Positions 13,610-27,373 are shown, numbered from the stretch's first letter. The stretch is 64,000 nucleotides of DNA from Polyodon spathula (GCF_017654505.1 NC_054536.1:8356294-8420293), one strand, 5' to 3'. Program-made: numbers and translations. Notes: a model not told the origin generated them from the sequence alone.

Positions 13610-14020
13610 TATGTTTTTTTGTAATACCACATTTTGGGGTGATTTCTTTAAAGACGCTACCTGTTGTTAATTGTAACAGCTTTTGCCAAACTGTAGTGTA
13701 GGCAAGACTGAGATCATTCTGTGCGTCTTTTTGCTCCAAGTTTACAAATGCCGACATACCCCTGACCCTCTGTTTTCTATCGCTTCTCTTACAAGCATCT
13801 CCTTTTTTTGCTGCAGGCATGTTTAATATTCTCAGCATGATCTCTGGCCATTGTAGATTTTAATTGCTTCATTAACTGACCACGCCTCATGCGTTCCACC
13901 CCTGGACTGTTCAAAAACAAAATATTCGTTATCCCAAGCAGGATTGAAATATCTTCTTTCAGACTTTTTCCATAGCTGCAAGTGCCTCCCTTTCTGTGCA
14001 GCTAATGATAACAATAATAA
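13610..14020 (-). pseudogene. Possible hAT-family (ZBED-like) transposase remnant
   Basis: Two minus-strand frames adjoin. The upstream one reads RRYFNPAWDNEYFVFEQSRG, like the F..W...YFFVE start of BED-type hAT proteins. The downstream one reads FVNLEQKDAQNDLSLAYTTV, then TTGSVFKEITPKC, like the region before PFTDGEFIKKC in hAT transposases. Stops separate them and no catalytic core is visible. The similarity is weak and judged from memory. Confidence 0.3.
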
Positions 14021-15399
14021 CAATTACTTAAATTACACGAGGGGCATAGTACAGCTTAAAACAATATGAAGAGTTTGGGTATGTACTTTAGATGCCATCG
14101 TATGCAGTGAAAGACTTATGTAAACAGCTACCTGATCTATTTATTTTACCCAGTTGAAGCAGTAAATCAAAATCAGTTATTTCAAGCAAGCTGGGTAAAC
14201 AAAAACAGCACTGACATTTATTTTGATCTTCATTTTTTGATGATTGGGATGACAGTGACGATGAAAAAGAATACTGGTAAAGTCAGACAGACCGCATTTT
14301 CAGTGCATTCCCTTGGGCTATTTATAAATTGCCTGTTTGAGAGCCTTGAATTTTTCATAGAAATTACCGTTGGGTACTTGCTTTATTTTTCCTATAAAGT
14401 GCCTTGCAGTCGGTCAACTTAATTACATGCTTTTATATCTTTAACATAAAAGAAAACAGACAGTAACAGTGACTTTCAGAAGTGATCTAGGAATCTTGCA
14501 CTGTAAATAAACACACATTATCATTCCCCTTCTTGAATGCACTGTTTTGTACTGTTATCATACTCTTTCTTATCTCTTCTGTGTAAATATTCGTTATAGT
14601 TACCGTCAAGTTAGCAGAATGTTATCAGCGCTACAGCTGGCCTTTCCTTGTGTCGCTGGAAAACGCACTCATTCTGAGCAACAGATTCAGTTGTCCTGCT
14701 TTTTTCTCAGCAATACGGACGACGATAAATAAAATAATGTGAGATCAGGGTTCACATCCTGCAGAAAAGGCTCAATTATCAGGTTTGCCTGGCTGCTCCC
14801 CAGTGCAATCTGGCCCCAGGCTGTTGACAGTGCCACAATATAAGCAGGAACGGTAGGAGTGAGAATGAACCCAACAACACAGCCTGCAGCGTCAGTCAGA
14901 GAGCGTTAGAAAGTTATCAAAAACACTGCCACCAACAACTATGGTGCCAGCCAAGCTTCCCTGTGGCTCCTGAACTTTGAAAAGTAAACGCTGGTATTTT
15001 CCGTAGGGAGTGACATTTTTTCTAAAGCAAGAATTGCTTCCCCTTCTTCTCCTGTGCTTTAAAAAGGCATCGTCATGTCACTGCAGGCAGGCTGTAAGCC
15101 TACCCTGGTTTTAGTTAGAAGTAGATAAACGCATTGCCTGGCACCACAGTGGGATTATCTGCCTACTGAAAAAAATGCCAGGAGTTTAGCTGCCTAATTA
15201 ATCCTGCAAACTGGGGCAGGGTGTAAAAGGAAACATCCCACCCACAACTCCTGATTGCATTCTCCTGCTCTTCCTGTATTTAACCATTTTAAAAATAGAT
15301 AAATCGTGACAAGGGGTTGATATGACCAACAGCTGCCTTTGCCATTCCTATTCATTTATTTATAATTGTATCAGAAGATTGGTTCAGGCACACTGCGAT

Positions 15400-15508
15400 A
15401 ACAGAATCACTACAACACAGAACATAGCGGAACTTAGTGCATTACAACAACATAGACACAGTGGAACTTACTGCATTACTACAACACAGGAGCATAGTGG
15501 AGTGTTTG
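15400..15508. repeat. Short imperfect tandem repeat, about three units
   Basis: Units of about 36-40 bp containing ACTACAACACAG-CATAG-GGAAC occur near 15410, 15440 and 15475 with several changes. They directly abut the small inverted-repeat element at 15514. Confidence 0.45.
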
Positions 15509-15513
15509 TCTAA

Positions 15514-15698
15514 AGCTGAGGGAACACGAAACCACTTTGTGACTTGGAACTTGGTTCTAGTTTCAGGCCGCTGCATTGAACACCAGGGGAGACTTGGGGT
15601 TTGACACAGCAAAGCTGACTCAAACTAGGTCTCCCGGTCTCCTGGAACCAGGTTTCAAGCCACTGTTCCTGAAGAAGTGGCTTCGTGTTCTCTCAGCT
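15514..15698. mobile_element. Harbinger-like MITE with TAA target duplication
   Basis: This 185-bp element has inverted ends AGCTGAGGGAACACGAAACC at the left and, reverse-complemented, AGCTGAGAGAACACGAAGCC at the right. It is flanked on both sides by TAA (15511-15513 and 15699-15701). A 3-bp TWA duplication is typical of PIF/Harbinger elements. It has no coding capacity. Confidence 0.65.
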
Positions 15699-18600
15699 TA
15701 AGGGCTGGGGAGTCAGAGTCACAATCGCTCAAGTCTCCAGCTTCTATAAACCAATTAATGACAAACACAGCACTGGGCATATCTTAACTGGGCACCTCTC
15801 TTATCTAGGGCTTATTCTGGTCACCTGCATATTTTACTAAATTTACAACACACAGTACCATATTTTGAAGCAACTGCATCGGCAAAGCCTGTCTGGAGGA
15901 ATACAAAAACGGTAAAAGGATAAAACACTTTGCTGAAGTACACAGCAACACTGATTAGTTATTGGTATTTTTGTACTGCAAAGCTTTTTGTATTCATCCT
16001 GATAATATATCTTTGCATAGGGCCTATAATTGTATTATAAACTTTGTGCAGCTGACAAAGCATGATCAGAAAACTGACAAAATCATCTCCGGTAACACTT
16101 AAGAATGTGTGAGTCTCGGTCATGCTTTCACAGTTTTAATATCCTAAGCTGTGATATATTTAGCACAGACAAGCTCTGCACTGATAATTATAGGCCCTGA
16201 TGCACACAATTGGCCTCAGAACTGACAATGCCAGACAGCTCTGCAATAATGAAGAATATTGATTAATACTGTGGCTATTGAACAGTGCCTGCACCTTATG
16301 AAAATGAAAAATGGGAGTAACAAAAGCAAGTTTTTTTTTTTTTAAATTTGTATCATGATACTAAAAATCCAGTTCTTGGCTGCAATACAATTTAAATAGT
16401 GATGGCAGCACATCACAAAGCATTTTACAGTAGAGGCATAACATGATGGTAAAACTGCAATGCGTGTAATCTTTCCAGAGACAAAAGACTTGTAATACAG
16501 TAATTCCTGCTGAGATCATTGCCACCCTATCATTCTGAACTGTCAGTTTGAGTTGTGCTTTTTTTGCGTAAAATGAGAAATCAATAAACCAGCTATGCAA
16601 GTTCTCAAATTTCATCTGAGTTTTACATTTTCACTTAAAAGGCAGGTAGCAGACATTTAATTATACGTATGTTCCAAGCAAACTGAAGTGTCTAGGGCTT
16701 TCAATACAGTAGTATTCATGAAATCAATGTTAACTAGTGTTGATTTGCATTCTTAAAAGCACTCAAAACAATTAATTTTAACTTCAACTTTTGGCAGAGG
16801 TAAAGCTTTTAAATCTTACAAAGGAAACAGCAACACAAAGAGAATTAGATTAAATGGTGCAACATGATGAGCTTCCCTTACCTTTTTAAAAACGTGTTTA
16901 GTGATTTATTTGCAACAGAAGGGATTCAAAAAGACATTCCTGTTGGACGACATTGGACAGTTTAGTCTTTCCTTTACCGATTCACCTCCTGTAGTACCTG
17001 GAGGGACCAGCTTCTACTGAGAGGAAACCAAAATTTCTCAGTTCAAGGGCATAATTGAATCCTACATACATTTCTTCTCAAGCATGTAAAGGGCATGCAA
17101 AAATAAATGACTTTCAACCAAGTTTGAACCCACATCAAGTCACTTTTAAGCCAATAGTTATACTGGGAATGTGCAATGCTTAAACTAATCGCCAGCTAGT
17201 AAGACAACCAACCATCAGAACTCCCTGCTATCACAACAGGACGTGGTTCATGTGAAATCATTAGGCTGAAGGTACTCTGTCCTACCCATGTCACAGCTCT
17301 CAGCAGGGACCAGTGTCTACAATGTTCTGTCATGGGGTTCAGCACACATCATTCCACCTTTACAAGGTGATATATTATGCGTTCATGTTATTTCTCTTTT
17401 CTACACTCCGTACCTTCTATGTTATATTGTAGCGGTTAGTTATCACAGGTATCTATTATTACAGGCATTTTATTATAAGCACATTCCCACGAGAAACCAA
17501 ACTTCCAGCCAAACTGATAAGCGATTTCTTTACTTTCTTTCACATGAGCAACAAGACATATTGCCTTGGGACACTCCACTACAGTGCCCAATGCAGTCCA
17601 GCGGGCAGGATTACCTGCCTGGTCTTACTAGAAACATATGGGCTTTGTTTACTATCCTATCTGAGCTTTACCTGTGTAAGACAACAAGGGGTTGCAGTAA
17701 AGACGGTCAAGCTTTGCCAGAAAACAAGTCATTGTGCGTTCATGTTTTCCCTTGAAGAACTCTGATGTGAAACATGTACCCCAGACCTGTACTGGGTTAG
17801 GAGAACACCAGATGTGTGCTGGCAAACAGACGGTGTATAGCTGACAAAGCTAATACACATGAATCTAAAGCACCTGTAACTGTGTGCATGCTTATTCACA
17901 GGGATTATTTCAAACCTTTATATGAACCTCAGCATCAGCAATTAGTAACACCTTGCAGAGGTGCCTTTTATTTCTAAATGAGGGCAGGTGGAACTCATCG
18001 GATCTGGGTTGGAACTGCTCAAAGCTGGATCTGCATTTGGTTTGTGTGTCGCAGTGACACTGATACAGTCACAGCATGTTCTCACTCTATATATAGTGTG
18101 CAATAAGCTATTCAAAGAAAACAGGCATCGCCCAACTCCTAGTGAACATGGTGATTTATATTTTTTTTCAAAAGGTGTGACAGGCGGTTAGACTGACATG
18201 TCTCTACTGGAACGATTCCACGCCTTTGTAGCTGCAGACGAGATTAAACAGGTTTCACCCGAGGCTAGACCAGAGATATAGTGGTTGCATAAGATATACA
18301 TATGAGTAAGGGGCTTGGCTACATCATATAAGAGAGAACACTGAATTTATTTAGGAGTGTTCATACTTCAGCACAGGCAGAACACTAAAACGAGTAACCT
18401 TGTCACTAACATACGTAATCATTTATCTATATGACTACAATAAATTAGCATTTTTGGCAGCATGAGCTAAAGTACATTTAAGGACACACAAGCTTCTCAA
18501 AGTTCGTCATAGTTTGTTTTCATGCACACTTATGTTCCATATCTTTTAGTAGCATCTACCAAATTCTACAAGGTAGTGTACTCAATGCTGCTAGACGTTT

Positions 18601-20927
18601 CCTGTTTTCTTCTCTAAAATATACTGGGAATGTGCAATGCTGTAAATGTACGAATTGGACAGGTTTAGATAAACTGTAGAAACTCTGTGTATGAGCAACA
18701 TAATCTAGCACACAGAATAACTGTGTCACACATTATTATTTAAACATGAATGACGTTAAAGTAAGTTCTTAAGTTTTAACTAATATTCTATTAAAAAAAA
18801 AAAAAAAAAAAGTTAAAAGAATTAAGACACAAAACCAAGATTTGAACATACCTTTCAAAGGGTAATAACTTAAAATAAACACAGAACATCCATCTTACAG
18901 CAGATATTAAAAGGTACTCTGCTGCTAAAGTCTCTGATGTTCACTCCTTATTTTGAAATACCTGATCGTGTTTATGAAGGAAGTTGCTTGCCTTTCCTGC
19001 TTCTGAATGACTTCACTCTGACAGATCTTAATATACAACACATTACCAAATCTTTGATCTTCTTCTATGCTGCTGTCACAGCTTGCACAGGGGAGCCCTA
19101 CCAGTAATGGTGCCAGTGGATGCAGATCAGATAACACAGTGTTAATTTAACTGCTCCAACTTGCAACTAAAAATGGTGGCAAACCTTGTACTGGTTTTAT
19201 GTTGTTTTTCTGCAACATAAAAAACATTTGTACGACATTCTGCTCATAAACATTGCATAATAAGAGCTACTAGGGAAAAGGTTAATAAAGTGTCTGAATG
19301 ATGCAAATCGAACCCTCTTTAACAGCGCGATCAGTCACTGATCTGAGCAGGATATTTATGCTGTGCACAGTCCAAGACACAACAAATATAAAAGTATTTT
19401 GGAATCCTCTGTCTAAAATTGTAAAAGTTTTTGGTTCTGTTGTTCGACCCCAACTTCCTGTTGCTGTTGTCTGCGTCTGTCTGACGCTGACAATGTGGCC
19501 GTTTGACACAAGTGTACAGTACGTGGCAAACGAGAGCCATCTTTGGGACCGCTGCATTCACATTAAAACAAAATGCAGACCAAAGCCAGCGCAGGCCACT
19601 TTTATGATGACTGGACCAGGGACGGCAGTGTTTCCACTACAAAAAAAAAAAAAGATACAAGTCGTCAGAGTCGGCTTAAAAGTAGCGCATGTGAACAAGG
19701 TATAAATGGAAGTGCCAAGTGCAACCAAACACACCTTTAGGTTTCAAACAGTAATAGTAATTTTTATGCCAAACCATTTTTCAAATCAGTCCAGTACAAA
19801 AGCACAGATTGACGTTTTTAGACTTTAGTTTTTCTAACGCAGCACTTATTCTTCTCAAGGCTAATGGCAAAAGTATCTATAAACCAAAAAAGTTGAAAAT
19901 ATTTTGTTATAAAAGACCAACGGCCTTCAGTGAGGCTGGAGGCATTCCAGTGTGGATACTGTTTCCAAGGCACAGAGGATTCCGAAAGCTGTGCTACTGA
20001 GCGTGTCATGATCCCACTGAATCAAAGCTGTGGCGAGCCTTCGCTTCACAGCTTCCCACCACTTTAACAGTGTTCCAATACAACTTGTACAAATCAAACA
20101 GAATGACAACAGCGTGCAGTTCTGATTACTCTGCCAAGACAAACAAACAAGATGAAAAACAAAGGTGTATTAAAACACTGGGAGGAAAGAGTTAAAGATA
20201 TTTTAGTTCAGAGGCAGAAGAAACAGCCTGCCTTTTGTGAAGGGATATACAATTATTAAGGTGGTAGACAAGTTATCTGTAAACTCTAATTCCACTTTAC
20301 TGGCAAACCTTTATTAAGGCTGGTCAGAAACAATACCTTACTGGAGGCCAACCAGTTTAACCTACATTAACCAAGGCACGATTTCACAATTTCCTTCAGA
20401 GCTGGTTATTATGAGAGATGGGAAGACAGACACTAGTGCTATGTTTCAATACCAAATATTGGTTATGCCAAAGCATGTCCATTCATGGATCTAGTGGAAT
20501 TGCATTGACATTACTAAATCACAATATTTAATTCTTAATAGACAACAGAGATGTGTATGGACACCAAATGACACCAAAAAGTCGACAACAATTCATTTAA
20601 GGAATTGAGCTTGACGTAAGCAGCTTTAAAAGCAATGGGAATCAGCACAAACAATGACATGATTCAAATCTTGCCTACACATGTCACTAACTGTTACTTT
20701 CATACCCGATGCAAATGAGTCAGTGTGTGAACTCTGTTACTCTCTGGCTTACTACAAGACCAAGGAAATGTCATGTTCTACCCAATGCACATGAACCAAA
20801 ACAGAACTACGCTACCACCCACAGTTACAGCAATTCACTCTTCAATCATCTCACTCTTCTCTGAGCAGCATGGGGGACTTCACAAGGCCTGAGTAGGCAA
20901 AGTCACATCTCAGTGAATGTGATAGTT

Positions 20928-21010
20928 CAGGGGTTTTCAACCGGGGGTACGCGTACCCCTGAAGGTACTTCTAAGGGTCAGAAGGGGTACGCAGGACGAC
21001 TCAGAAATGC
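20928..21010. mobile_element. hAT-like terminus fragment
   Basis: CAGGGGTTTTCAACCGGGGG followed by TACGCGTACCCC is the kind of end (CAGxGGTTxTCAA) carried by hAT elements. I could not find the matching opposite end nearby, so the element may be truncated. Confidence 0.4.
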
Positions 21011-21334
21011 ACAAATAAAAATTAAAGTAAAGAAAATAATGATCCTGAATTAATTTTTTTTAACAGTATTATATAGTATCTCTAAACCACTGTGAATAAA
21101 TATTACATTTTTATTAAGCAGCTCAAAGCAAACTGAAAAAAAGACTATCACGTCTGTACTTACGCATGAGTGATTGTGACTGAGTGGACAGGATTTCCAT
21201 TAGGGTGGGTGAAGCAGGCGTCTGGCGATTGTGCCTATGGAGAGCGCTCTGTGCTGCTCATGAACTTTACTGTTTTCAACTTGTTGTATAATTGAATACT
21301 AATTATTATTAATATTATTTAGTCATTTAGCGAC

Positions 21335-21402
21335 TTAAAGACTTGGGGGTGAACCTCCTGGTAATAAGCCCCTTTCTTTAACCACTGGACCACAAAGCCT
21401 CC
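21335..21402 (-). mobile_element. V-SINE-like tRNA-derived SINE head
   Basis: On the minus strand the sequence starts near GGAGGCTTTGTGGTCCAGTG. It contains an A-box-like TGGTCCAGTGG (21392-21382) and a B-box-like GGTTCACCCCC (21355-21345). The spacing and the GTTAAAGAAAGGGGCTT core resemble the tRNA-related head of fish V-SINEs. The body and tail after the head are short or lost, and an AT-rich stretch follows. Confidence 0.6.
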
Positions 21403-22320
21403 TAATCAGGGAAGTGCAATCTTTCTGCATTTTTTTTTTTTTAGAAGTACAGTATAAATGCACAGGGAAATATAATTATTAATCATAATACTCGCACTTT
21501 GACGTTTTTTGTTTTGTTTATTATTTAGTAACAGCAATAGCGTTTGCTGAAATGGATACATTGCCCTTTGGATCATTTTTATGTTGGCTTTAATAAAAAT
21601 GATTATTATAGTTTTATCTTGAAGTTAATGTTTTTTATATTCTAAACATTTCAAATAGCACACAATTATGCGGAGATGGGAAGTAAACGTTAACGTAAAA
21701 AATATTTACAATGCATACTTGTATTAGTTTGTATTATTTATACTGACTTTGCTGAATGGAAAGCAAATACGACTGTTTCCAAAGAGATTATTTAATACTT
21801 GTCATTTAATTCTGTGCATCTAAATACTTGTAATTAAAAGTTTTAAAAATTAAGCCCACTGTTTGTTATTCTGTCCTAAACAAGTGCTGTGCCATTCAGT
21901 ACAGTGAAAATTGTAATGGGGTACAGTTTAAAAAAAAGATTTTTTTTTTTTTTTTTCATTGCTCTCATAATATAAAGTTGAAGGTGCGGGTCATTGCTAT
22001 CCCATTTGATCTGGTCTTAAGTCAAACCTTCATAGCTCTGACAAGAAAAACAAAAGCTTGACCCTAAAATACTACCATTAATAACACCCACGAGGATGTA
22101 CAGTGTATAGCAGAAACATGTGCCAGCTGTAAATATAGTTAACAAAAGCAGCAAATGTGATGGGACTCAACTGACAAGGGTATATGTACCTGTTCTGCAC
22201 GGATGTAAAAGAAAGTTTACTTTCAAAAGGCCATTGCTGAAAAAAATGCTTACATATTTATAAAAATATATATTTGTACAGGTATATGCAAGTCTCCCAT
22301 CTATTGCTGTGCAGCTTTAA

Positions 22321-22527
22321 CCCTTCAGGGTCCTGCCCTACCTTAGCGCCGTTAACATATGCTGTCGGAGATCAGATTGCAACCTCAAGGGACTCCTAGG
22401 TCCCAGTCTGAGGTAGTGTATAAATACATGTACAAATAAATTAATTAAATGTTTGTCCTGCTCTCATGTATGCTCAATAATGGAGTTTATTCTCAAGCTT
22501 GACAAAAATAATTCAGAACTGAAAGGG
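22321..22527. mobile_element. piggyBac-like MITE with TTAA duplication
   Basis: This 207-bp element is flanked by TTAA at 22317-22320 and 22528-22531. Its left end is CCCTTCAGGGTCCTG and its right end, reverse-complemented, is CCCTTTCAGTTCTG. TTAA plus CCCTT ends are the hallmark of piggyBac elements. It contains no transposase. Confidence 0.6.
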
Positions 22528-24074
22528 TTAATCCCACTGACCCATGGAAGCTGACACAGATGCATGTTAGCTGAAGTCGCAGTGTTGATGTTTATTAGTT
22601 CGATCATGTTTGATCTTCACATCCACAAATGATCAATCGCACGTTACACGCACGTCAACTGTTGAACTTCTTTGTCAAAACTTGATTTTAAATAAAGGCT
22701 CCTTGTTTTATTCCTCTTCATATATGTATCTTCATTTTCAAAGCTTTTGTTTAATTCAGCTATAGCAAAAATCTTCTATGCTCCATTGCTCCAGGGCCAT
22801 GTATAATACAATTGGTTTTTTAGATCCCCCCCCTATTTTTCTCAGTGTATTTTCTTTTAAATATGAGGGATCAAAGGACCTACTTGACACATCACTACAG
22901 TTGAATAACTTTGCTCTCCAAACATACAGCGTTCTCACATTCCAATATCCAGGCTGTAGATAATTCCAAATCAGCTATACGGAGTTCACATAACGTCATT
23001 CCAGTTATAATTCAGAAAAGAAAGACTAAAGCAATGTTATATCGGTAGCTTACAATTCAATTTAAAATTCACCAACTGTAACAGTATTTTATATACTTAA
23101 TGCAAACCCCAATCCCAACAAGCAATGTAATGCTTTCCATTCATTTAAAAGGTCATTTGCAGTCCAGTGCATTCTCTATTGTGGTAATAATGCATATGTA
23201 TGGTCATAGTCTTGCACTCTGGGGGCAGATTCACAAAGCACTTCTAGCAACAATATCAACCCGTTCCAAAAATCAGCAGCCTGTATTTTCCACTTTCTCT
23301 TATTAGGTTGTGTTGAAAATTACCTTTCAAGTTACATATCCCAGTTTAAGGAGGTGGAGTAGGACAGTGTGATGTATGAGTGCAATTACAGAAACAGATA
23401 TTGTAGAATAATTGTGTTTACCTTAATTAATTTAAGCAAAGTCTTATCATTGCAGCAGAGTGGAAAATATGGTCCAGTACTTCCAGACAGAATGGTATAG
23501 TTTAAAATAAAAACAGTGTAGAGTTTCTACAAGATATTAGTATAAAATGTATTCTTTTACAGAATGAATTAAACTATGCAGACTGTTCCCTATAATTGAT
23601 CTGTGAATCTGTCCTGTCTGTACTGAACTGGCAAAGTCTTAAACCTTTTTTTTTTTTAAATCAGATGTCTGTTAAGTCAAACTAATAACATTCCTTTAAT
23701 GTCTCTGTGCCCCTAGTTGCTAAACATGAATATATAACGAGCAGCTCAGTCAATAACCCATATTTGTATGGGATTTCTCATTTAAAAAAGTTAAAAGTCT
23801 CAATGTTATTGTTTACACAACTTGCAGAATTACTGCTACAGACACAGAGTGCTCTTAGGTGTTTTAAAGAGTAAGTAGCAGGGTTCTGAAAAATACAGCG
23901 TTCTACATCCCTACTTGTTGCTACAACTGTTTATATAATGCACCTGTAATTTCTCTTTTCATTGTTAACATCCTGACAACTCTTTACACGGTATAACAAC
24001 TTTCAAGTCTGTTTCAAAGCTCTTTTCAAAATGGCCACTCTAGTGCAGTGGGGTTTGAGATCTATCCTCTAAAT

Positions 24075-25278
24075 CAGTGGTGCGCAATGTGGAGGGAGAA
24101 CATTTGAAATAAATTGCCAAGTTATCAGTGAAGCGTGACAACTGCCAGACTCTATACAGCAAGGATAGTTTACGTGTTTTCAGTGTATTGGCGCAGCAAA
24201 AGTAAATCAGCCAAAAGCACCATTTCACTTTTAATTTGTAGTTCCCAACAAGAAGAAAAAGTCAATACCTGTCATACAGTAAGAGAAATATGACGCGTGG
24301 AAATTGCTGCTATACTACTGGAAGGAAATAAACATTTTGAATACTATTCACTAGAACATAAGAGCACTGTAAAAACATTTTGAAATAACTACTTTAGGCG
24401 GCTCACCTGGCAAAGTGCACAGCAATTTAGCCGGCTGCCGGCTGGAAATACAAAGTCCGATACATTTATTTCTTTCTTTATCCCTCTTGATATTTATTTA
24501 TTTATTTTTTACTATCATATAAAACACTGCTATTTAATACTGTATTAAACAAAAGCAAACACTCAACAGTTCTTGTTCAATTGTCTACTGCTCCCTTCTT
24601 TACTTTTTTAAAGTAAAAAGTAAAATATAGGAACAGTGAAGGCGATTGCCCAGCCTGACCTATATGGTTTTTGTGCGCGAGTTTTGTTTATGTTTGAACC
24701 TTTTATTTCACTCTGTTCAAAAGCAAACGCGCCACAGCGACTTTTTGCCCTGCAGTACTGCACTGTTTGTGTCTTCCATGCTTCTAGTCTGATGTCACCA
24801 CTCGGCTACCCTGTCACACCTCCGTATTTAAATCAAATTGCATTCCTAAAATTCTGAGTGTAGGGTAGCTCTGCAGCAACGCCAAATCAAACACAGGAAT
24901 AGGCGTGGGCTTGCATGTTAGCTTCAGATATACCAGTAGCTGGCAATATAATATGATCAGACTTAATTGCTGAACAATAATTTCAGAAATGTAAATGTTG
25001 AATCAGCAGTTAAAAAAACAAATAAATAAATAAAAAATATCAGACCGATTTTAAATGTTGAATGTGTGATACGCTTATGTATTTAGCTAAATCTGGACTT
25101 TTTGTGGTTAGATCTAGGAAAAAATATGCAAATTACACTAAATCCAGAAAAAAAAAAAAAAAAAAACACCTGTTAAAATATAAAGTTAAGTTCTAACGTT
25201 TTAATATGTCAACGGAGAAGCACAACAAAATGTATGCCAAGAAATGGGGCTGTCATATAAAAATTTTGCGCACCTCTG
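24075..25278. mobile_element. Non-autonomous hAT element with perfect 8-bp duplication
   Basis: The ends are CAGTGGTGCGCAA at the left and TTGCGCACCTCTG at the right, so the inverted repeats pair at 12 of 13 positions. Both sides carry the identical 8-mer CTCTAAAT (24067-24074 and 25279-25286), which also fits the usual hAT target pattern nTnnnnAn. The 1.2-kb interior has only short open frames and no recognisable transposase, but has a polyA run at about 25149-25166. Confidence 0.85.
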
Positions 25279-26002
25279 CTCTAAATCACAACAGGAAGAG
25301 CGATAAAAATAAATACATAAAAATTAAAAAAAAAACATTACAAGTGCTCTGGCTTTTTCCATACCACATCATGGATCGTTACTGCTGTGTTACCTGTTTG
25401 ACAATTTGGCAAATAATCCTTACACTATCAGTGCACTAAAAGAGCTTTGAAACAGACTTTAATAAGTGTAAAAAGTTGTCCTGATAGCATTCTTGACTAT
25501 ACTAAAATAAACATGCCAATTATGCAAGAAGAGAAAACGTGGGCACAACACTGTTAACACTGAAAAAACAACCTGAAACCAGTAGGATACAGAACTACCA
25601 GAGGATAAGTAAATATCAATCCAAACAATATTAAAAAAACAACACAAACAAAAGATTATTATATCATGTCAAAACCATGTCAATAAGCATCCTTGTTCCC
25701 ACAATCCAGCGCATTTAAAATTACATTAATTACAATGCATTCCCTCACAAAATACCCTTTCACCATCAGAAAAATAAAATGGCAAGAGTAAGTGTTACCC
25801 AGACGAGGATATTTCTGAAATGTAACCTGCAAGACTGGGGATCCCACTCAACAATAAGTTATACAAACCTCACATACAAGAAAAACAAACTTCGACAACC
25901 ATGGAGAAATATGCGTTGACTGTCAATTCTGTTTTAGTTAGGGCAAATTATTTATTCATTTTCAGTTAAGGTGAAAGTTTAAACATCATCGGAACTTACC
26001 AC

Positions 26003-26450
26003 ATTAATATTATTATTATTATTATTATTATTATAATTGCCAATTATTTTACCCGAGATTTTATCCCCAATTTGGAATGCTGAGTTATTATTTCTCCGGA
26101 CCGCGATGATTCCCCACACAGCTCAGTGGACCAGAAGGCTCCATGAGTGTCCTCCCATCTCACACTACAAGCCGGTTTCCTTTTTGCACCGAGGAACTCT
26201 AGAGCGGATGTCAGCGAGCTACCGGTCTCTGGAGGACAGGGACCAACACAGTAAATCTCTCACTCGGCCTGTAGATGTTGCTGTAGAGTATGAGGAGAAA
26301 CTGCATATGCCAGTACCCACCTCCCCAACCCGAGGAGCACCCAAACCGATGCAGCGTTCCCCAAGAGTCCCCAGCGAGGAAAGTCCGCCTCGCACAGCCA
26401 GGATTCGAACTGGCTTATTTTAAAAAATATATCAGTGCATTCCAACTACA
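26003..26450 (-). mobile_element. Unclassified SINE-like repeat with tRNA T-arm
   Basis: On the minus strand GCCAGTTCGAATCCTGGC (around 26413-26396) forms a perfect tRNA-like T stem and loop and matches a polymerase III B box. About 380 bp further the repeat ends with CCAAATTGGGGATAAAAT and then a TAA-rich tail (26034-26007). The same 3' part recurs at 33881-33972, which shows it is a dispersed family. An A box was not clearly seen. The open frames across it are accidental. Confidence 0.55.
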
Positions 26451-27373
26451 TCCTTGACTTCTAGCCAGTCAAACCAATACTCTGGTAGCCACCCGGATGT
26501 GAACACAAAATATTACGGCTCCTCAATTGCAACCAATTTTCTCATTACTTGTAGCTAAAATGAACAAACAGTCACATTTTAAATATGTGCATTTCACATT
26601 TTGAAAATAGAGACGTTCTATCTTTTAAAACCGTAAGACTGGGTGGAATAGTGTTCAGGATGTGCACTAAACACAAGTGTTGGGTACAGGCTGAAATGCA
26701 AACCCTCTGACAATCACAAAGCCACCTGCACATGCGAAAGGGTTTTGTTTTTTATCTCAGAATATTTGCCTATGAAAGCAACGCAGCAATAAATTAGAAC
26801 GGCTTTAATACTGAAAGCTTGGCTCATTCACTAGACACCAGGAAAGTCGTTGGTAATTCAATACCTTTTTTGTTTTTGTTTATATCACCCTGAAACAAGA
26901 CTATGCTTGCCTTTCCACCTAGTGTATAATCACAGTACAGTTAATACCAACAGAGTATCGCTCACTCTGCCACTACTCCCCCATAAAACAAACAGTTCAA
27001 AATACGATCTTTGAGGCCAAATAACATGCATGCTCTTTCTTTGTCATGGAAGAAGCAATGTAAATAGATTACACCTCTAAGATGAGAACATTTGTATTGT
27101 GTTAGTGCAGAAGAATGCTACAACAGTGAGCACTGAAATGGGTCTACATGCACGTAAACACCATACGAATACAAAATAATGTGCTGTGAAATCTGCATAA
27201 GAGCTACTAACACCAACTAGCTTTGCTGTGCAAAATTCCATAGGACCTTTATGGAAAACATTTAAACATACTGAAAATTAATCCAGCTCTCTCCCTGAAC
27301 AGTCTTGTAATGTAGTTAACAGAAAACTATAACAGCCTTCAAATAGAATATCACAATGTATGGTATCTAAAAT

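Noticed and set aside
17288..17755. 155-residue plus-strand open frame
   Set aside because: No similarity to any family I know, no splice context, ordinary intron composition. Probably chance.
19298..19705. 135-residue plus-strand frame overlapping minus-strand frames
   Set aside because: Overlapping frames on both strands and no protein similarity indicate non-coding sequence.
26396..26413. Possible tRNA gene
   Set aside because: Only the T-arm is well formed. No acceptor, D-arm or anticodon stem could be folded, so it is a SINE part.
26037..26423. 128-residue plus-strand frame with many prolines
   Set aside because: It lies in the antisense strand of the SINE-like repeat with a tRNA T-arm.
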